Source of the DNA: Actinomycetes bacterium
Lineage (GTDB): Bacteria > Actinomycetota > Acidimicrobiia > Acidimicrobiales > RAAP-2
Assembly (NCBI GenBank): GCA_021777285.1
Contig: JAJYDR010000084.1
Location: forward strand, 1 to 10,452
Direction of reading: 5' to 3'
Length of the DNA stretch: 10,452 nt
Both the position numbers and the translations under genes were made by a program. The notes beneath the pieces were generated by a model. It was not told where the DNA came from. It worked only from the letters and a program-made list of their open reading frames with translations, and did not search any database. Positions 6,128-10,452 of this stretch are shown here, piece after piece; position 1 is the first letter of the stretch; the number at the start of each line of letters is the position of its first letter.

Positions 6128-7363
6128 TCACTGGGTGGGGCCGATGTGGAAGTCGCGGCTGTGCTTGCGGATCTCGCGGCGCGCGATCGTCATCTTGTGA
6201 ACCTCGTCGGGGCCGTCGGCGATGCGCAGCGTCCGGATTCCTGCGTACATGTGCGCGAGCGGCGTGAACTGGGTCACACCCGCGGCGCCGTGCACCTGGA
6301 TCGCCCGATCGATGACCTTGAGTGCCATGTTCGGCACGGCCACCTTGATACCCGCGATCTCGGCCGCTGCGCCCTTGTTACCGACCGTATCCATGAGGTG
6401 CGCCGTGTGCAGCACGTACTCGCGTGCCATGTCGATCTCGATGCGCGACTCGGCGATCCAGTCCTGGATGAGACCCTTGTGAGCGAGGCTCGTCCCGAAC
6501 GTCTGACGTTCGAGCGATCGACTCACCATCAACTCGAGCGCCCGCTCGGCGACGCCGATGGTGCGCATGCAGTGGTGGATTCGTCCCGGCCCGAGGCGGG
6601 CCTGGGCGATCGCGAAGCCGCCGCCCTCCTCGCCGAGCAGGTAGTCCGCCGGAACGCGGACGTTGCGGTAGATGACCTCGGGGTGACCACCGCGCTCGTC
6701 GTAGCCAAAGACGTGGGGCTCGACACCGATCTCGACTCCGGCGGTGTCGCGGGGAACCACGATCATCGACTGCTGGCGGTGACGGGGAGCGGACGGATCG
6801 GTCTTACCCATCACGATGAGCACCTTGCAGCGCGGCGAGCGCGCCCCGCTCGAGAACCACTTGCGCCCGTTCAACACGTACTCGTCGCCGTCGCGTTCGA
6901 TTGACAGGCCGATGTTCGTCGCGTCCGAGGATGCGACGTCAGGTTCGGTCATGGAGAAGGCGCTGCGAATCTCGCCCGCGAGCAAGGGGGCCAGCCACTC
7001 GGCCTTTACACGCTCAGAACCGTAGAGGTTCAAGATCTCCATGTTGCCCGTGTCCGGGGCGTTGCAGTTCATGGCCTCGGAGGCGAACGAGTAGCGACCC
7101 AGTTGTTCAGAGATCGGTGCGTAGTCGAGGTTCGACAGCGGCGTCCCGGGACTTTCGGCGTTGAGGTGGGGCAAGAACAGGTTCCACAGCCCGCGCTCGA
7201 GCGCCTGGGACTTGAAGCGGTCGAGGATCGGCGGGTACCCATCGATCCCGAGCTCCTCTAACTGGTCGTAGTACGTCTGCTCGTTCGGCTCGATGACGTG
7301 TTCGATGAATCGATGGACCGACTCTTGAACCTCGAGTCCTCGATCGGAAAATGCGTACGGCAC
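6128..7363 (-). CDS. Acyl-CoA dehydrogenase family flavoprotein (ACAD10/11-like)
   Basis: From the GTG at 7363 the protein has 411 residues, normal for an acyl-CoA dehydrogenase. The frame stays open farther upstream (to 7468), but that extension overlaps the regulator gene and lacks family sequence, whereas GTG 7363 has GAAGGG 8 nt upstream. Visible features are an alpha-helical N-terminal domain, the FAD/substrate motif 'FSMTEPDVASSD' (about residues 136-147), 'LNGRKWFSSGA', 'LGPGRIHHCMR', and the C-terminal signature 'VHGAAGVTQFTPLAHMYA' followed by 'ADGPDEVH'. In that last motif Asp (about 383) aligns with the catalytic Glu of medium-chain enzymes, as in the ACAD10/11 group. The enzyme would introduce an alpha-beta double bond into an acyl-CoA, passing electrons to ETF. 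Chain length is not readable. It is 73 bp downstream of the regulator gene and ends 7 bp from nnr, convergently. Confidence 0.93.
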   Translation of the reverse strand: MPYAFSDRGLEVQESVHRFIEHVIEPNEQTYYDQLEELGIDGYPPILDRFKSQALERGLWNLFLPHLNAESPGTPLSNLDYAPISEQLGRYSFASEAMNCNAPDTGNMEILNLYGSERVKAEWLAPLLAGEIRSAFSMTEPDVASSDATNIGLSIERDGDEYVLNGRKWFSSGARSPRCKVLIVMGKTDPSAPRHRQQSMIVVPRDTAGVEIGVEPHVFGYDERGGHPEVIYRNVRVPADYLLGEEGGGFAIAQARLGPGRIHHCMRTIGVAERALELMVSRSLERQTFGTSLAHKGLIQDWIAESRIEIDMAREYVLHTAHLMDTVGNKGAAAEIAGIKVAVPNMALKVIDRAIQVHGAAGVTQFTPLAHMYAGIRTLRIADGPDEVHKMTIARREIRKHSRDFHIGPTQ

Positions 7364-7371
7364 TGCCACCA

Positions 7372-7377
7372 CCCTTC
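7372..7377 (-). promoter_or_regulatory. Ribosome-binding site GAAGGG of the acyl-CoA dehydrogenase
   Basis: GAAGGG on the minus strand sits 8 nt before GTG 7363, followed by a GTGG tract. It decides the start in favour of the 411-residue form. Confidence 0.6.
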
Positions 7378-7436
7378 GTTGACGAAGCCCACCTCGAACG
7401 TAGGCTAGCCAAGCCGCCGAGGGGCGTTCGTCCTCG

Positions 7437-8654
7437 CTAGTAGCGAACGCGACGCCCCGCGACCACACCGCGACGCAGGTCGTCGGGGGCCATCAAGGCG
7501 AGCGCGAGCTCCGCGACGTCGCCGTCGTCGGGACAGCACGCGCTGAGCTGGTAGAGCAGCTCGGGATTCCTCGAGCGGGTGACCGCGTTACGGATGGCCA
7601 CGTCGATCTGGTGACGCCACGATGAGATCTCGGGGCTCTCCGAGCTCGCGAGCAGTGAACCGCGGTAGAGCTCGACGGCGGCGTTGAGGTCACCGCTCGC
7701 CAGGGCCCGCAACACTCGCACGTGATCGGCGTCGACGCGTCCGGTGAGCCGGTAGGGCCGTGACGCGATCACCTCGCCGATCAGTTGGCGAAGGTGTGAC
7801 AACTCGGCCTTCACCGTCGTCAGGCTGATCGGTTGGTCACCGTAGACCAGCGCCGTCAGTTCATCGAGCGTGAGTCCCTCGTCGTGCATGGCGAGCACCG
7901 CGAGCAGTTCGAGCTGCCTCGGACTGACGCGAATGGGCCGTCCGTTCACCGACACCGACGTGGAGCCGAGCACACGCAACACGAGGTCACCGCGTGACTC
8001 GGGCGAGTCCACGACGACCGCCGCCATCGGGTCGCGGGCGAGCTCGTACTCGACGTTGCGCGCCAGTGCTCGGACCATGGTCAGCAAGGAAGGGTTGAAC
8101 TTGCTCCACAGCGATGAGACGTCGATGACACCCAGCGAGCGGCCGTCGAGTGGATCGATGATCGGGGCGGAGTAGCAGACCCAATCGTGGACCATCGGGG
8201 CGTAGTGCTCGGCTGAGAAGACGGTCGCCGGGCGACCTAACTGGTGCGCGAGCGCGAGCGCGTTAGTCCCGACGGACCCTTCGCTCCAGCAGCCACCGAG
8301 AGCGAAGTTCACGGCGTCGGCGTTTCGCCGCATCCGACGACCGCCAGCGAGCCAGGTGATAGTCACCGTCTCATCGGTCAGCGCGGCGACGAGGTCGCCG
8401 TCGGCGGTCACGTCGCGCAGGTCGTCCAGGATCACCCGACTCGCCCGGCCCAGTCGCGATTCGGTGAACTGGGCGGTCGCCGCCGCCGGCTCGACCATCG
8501 GCGCGAGTGCCAGGTCCACCGGCACCGCCTGCGCCGATCGCTGCCAAGAGGCGAAGACCTCCGGGCGCGCCGCACTCGTCGATCCGTGCGCCTCCACGAC
8601 GTAGCGCCAGAGCGCCTCAGCGTCGCCCCGACGCTCCTTTAACTCGCGATTCAC
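7437..8654 (-). CDS. GAF-domain transcriptional regulator with SARP-like winged-helix C-terminus
   Basis: The product has 405 residues. It begins with the AcoR-type leader 'PEVFASWQRS' (31-40), then a GAF sensory domain: 'GGCWSEGSVGTNALALA' at about 120-136, 'GRPATVFSAEHYAPMVHDWVCYSAPIIDP', and 'GRSLGVIDVSS' to residue 181. These are hallmarks of regulators of acetoin, glycerol or alcohol use. The AAA+ sigma54 domain and Fis helix of classical AcoR are absent. Instead residues about 225-305 look like an OmpR/SARP winged helix ('VLGSTSVSVNGRPIRVSPRQLELLAVLA', 'SLTTVKAELSHLRQLIG', 'YRLTGRVDAD'), followed by a short helical tail ('GDLNAAVELYRGSLLASSES'). It probably binds DNA and activates sigma70-type promoters in response to a small ligand. 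It is divergent from the aldehyde dehydrogenase and upstream of the acyl-CoA dehydrogenase. The GTG start has only a close G-run as ribosome-binding site. Confidence 0.9.
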   Translation of the reverse strand: MNRELKERRGDAEALWRYVVEAHGSTSAARPEVFASWQRSAQAVPVDLALAPMVEPAAATAQFTESRLGRASRVILDDLRDVTADGDLVAALTDETVTITWLAGGRRMRRNADAVNFALGGCWSEGSVGTNALALAHQLGRPATVFSAEHYAPMVHDWVCYSAPIIDPLDGRSLGVIDVSSLWSKFNPSLLTMVRALARNVEYELARDPMAAVVVDSPESRGDLVLRVLGSTSVSVNGRPIRVSPRQLELLAVLAMHDEGLTLDELTALVYGDQPISLTTVKAELSHLRQLIGEVIASRPYRLTGRVDADHVRVLRALASGDLNAAVELYRGSLLASSESPEISSWRHQIDVAIRNAVTRSRNPELLYQLSACCPDDGDVAELALALMAPDDLRRGVVAGRRVRY

Positions 8655-8772
8655 GTCCCCCCAGATCCCGTTAACGAACCCCGCCTGATGCGAACGATAC
8701 CGCTAGATCGACACTAACGATAGGCCCCCAGCGCCAACCTTTTCCCAACCTGGTGACTCCTACCATTTGCCC

Positions 8773-8789
8773 GTTGCGAGACGCGCAAC
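8773..8789. promoter_or_regulatory. Candidate operator: inverted repeat GTTGCG-N5-CGCAAC
   Basis: Perfect 6-bp arms flank AGACG. The 17-bp dyad lies 40 bp before the aldehyde dehydrogenase ATG in the divergent region beside a regulator gene. Such placement fits a binding site for the adjacent GAF/winged-helix protein, which is inference. Confidence 0.45.
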
Positions 8790-8821
8790 CGAGGTTCGGC
8801 GCACGCGCCAGCAAGAAAATT

Positions 8822-8827
8822 GGGGGA
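8822..8827 (+). promoter_or_regulatory. G-rich ribosome-binding site of the aldehyde dehydrogenase
   Basis: GGGGGA ends 2 nt before ATG 8830, an unusually short spacing. With the family-typical N-terminus beginning 'MLYDVPG', it supports this start rather than the in-frame ATG at 8767. Confidence 0.5.
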
Positions 8828-8829
8828 TC

Positions 8830-10347
<1,518 letters not shown>

Positions 10348-10349
10348 CC

Positions 10350-10452
10350 ATGAACGAACTTCGTCGCGTCGACATCACCGACGAGGCGGCGGCACTCGTC
10401 GCCCGACTGGTGGACCAGCACGGACCGCTGCTGTTCCACCAGTCGGGGGGCT
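10350..10452 (+). CDS. DUF779 family protein, N-terminal part (3'-truncated by window edge)
   Basis: The ATG at 10350 is 2 bp after the aldehyde dehydrogenase TAA, and the frame runs off the window end. The visible 34 residues include 'ALVARLVDQHGPLLFHQSGG', the conserved opening of DUF779, where a Cys-rich 'CCDG' segment normally follows just beyond the window. DUF779 genes are commonly found directly downstream of ExaC-type aldehyde dehydrogenases, which agrees with this context; the biochemical function is unknown. AGGG at 10335-10338 could serve as a distant ribosome-binding site, or translation may be coupled. The short visible length limits certainty, but the motif and context together are persuasive. 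Confidence 0.85.
   Translation, partial: MNELRRVDITDEAAALVARLVDQHGPLLFHQSGG

Larger units (their letters stand above)
8655..8829. promoter_or_regulatory. Divergent promoter region between the GAF regulator and the aldehyde dehydrogenase
   Basis: This 175-bp gap must hold both promoters. Candidate elements: TACCAT at 8761-8766 as a weak plus-strand -10; TATCGT on the minus strand at 8722-8717 and at 8699-8694 as candidate -10s for the regulator; a GTTGCG-N5-CGCAAC inverted repeat at 8773-8789; and three AACGA motifs at 8673, 8693 and 8716. None has a good -35. Both genes have a G-rich tract immediately before the start (GGGGGGAC-GTG and GGGGGATC-ATG). Confidence 0.6.

Noticed and set aside
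5951..6904. Plus-strand open frame of 317 codons spanning the nnr end and the acyl-CoA dehydrogenase
   Set aside because: It overlaps two well-supported genes in other frames and shows no domain-like sequence.
7395..7430. Inverted repeat CGAACG...CGTTCG between the regulator and acyl-CoA dehydrogenase genes
   Set aside because: The arms are only 6 bp with a 24-nt loop, and no T-run follows. It is too weak to call an attenuator or terminator.
7364..7468. N-terminal extension of the acyl-CoA dehydrogenase frame up to 7468
   Set aside because: It overlaps the end of the regulator gene, has Arg-rich sequence unlike the family, and GTG 7363 has a good ribosome-binding site and family-like N-terminus.
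8767..8829. Upstream in-frame ATG at 8767 for the aldehyde dehydrogenase
   Set aside because: It would add 21 Arg-rich residues encoded across the candidate operator dyad; the family N-terminus begins at the ATG at 8830.

Overview
The window is a compact, high-GC stretch of bacterial chromosome. GTG starts, strong third-position G/C bias, long false ORFs opposite real genes, and an actinobacterial gene set (GAF/winged-helix regulator beside an ExaC-type aldehyde dehydrogenase and DUF779) point to an actinomycete, possibly an acidimicrobial lineage; the lineage is inference from gene content only. There are ten complete protein genes and two cut by the window edges. I see no rRNA, tRNA, CRISPR array, insertion sequence, phage gene or attachment site. 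No stretch over 300 bases lacks a gene. The largest gaps are 8655-8829 (175 bp) and about 2803-2957 (155 bp), and both are divergent promoter regions.

Layout. (a) 1-404: 3' part of a TrmO-like tRNA methyltransferase gene, plus strand. (b) 464-2802: a minus-strand cluster reading proline-iminopeptidase-like hydrolase, PfkB-family sugar kinase (2 bp later), then PaaI-type hotdog thioesterase. (c) About 2958-3623: a divergent multi-spanning membrane protein with several histidines in or near its membrane segments. It converges, 1 bp apart, on (d) 3625-4395, a UPF0173-type metallo-beta-lactamase-fold hydrolase. (e) 4489-6120: a plus-strand pair, a YbjQ-family small protein and a bifunctional NAD(P)H-hydrate repair enzyme (Nnr), 6 bp apart. 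(f) 6128-8654: minus strand, a GAF-domain regulator with a SARP-like winged-helix C-terminus followed by an acyl-CoA dehydrogenase. (g) 8830-end: plus strand, an ExaC/AcoD-type aldehyde dehydrogenase followed after 2 bp by the start of a DUF779 gene.

How the genes work together. The clearest functional unit is (f)+(g): a regulator of the AcoR sensory type divergent from an aldehyde dehydrogenase-DUF779 pair, with an acyl-CoA dehydrogenase downstream of the regulator. This suggests inducible oxidation of an alcohol- or aldehyde-derived carbon source. A perfect GTTGCG-N5-CGCAAC inverted repeat in the divergent promoter is a plausible operator. Most of the rest is housekeeping or accessory metabolism (tRNA modification, NADHX repair, peptide and thioester hydrolysis). 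I did not find a clear previously undescribed system. The best leads are the regulator architecture and its candidate operator, a hairpin-like repeat upstream of the membrane protein, and substitutions in the Nnr epimerase loop.
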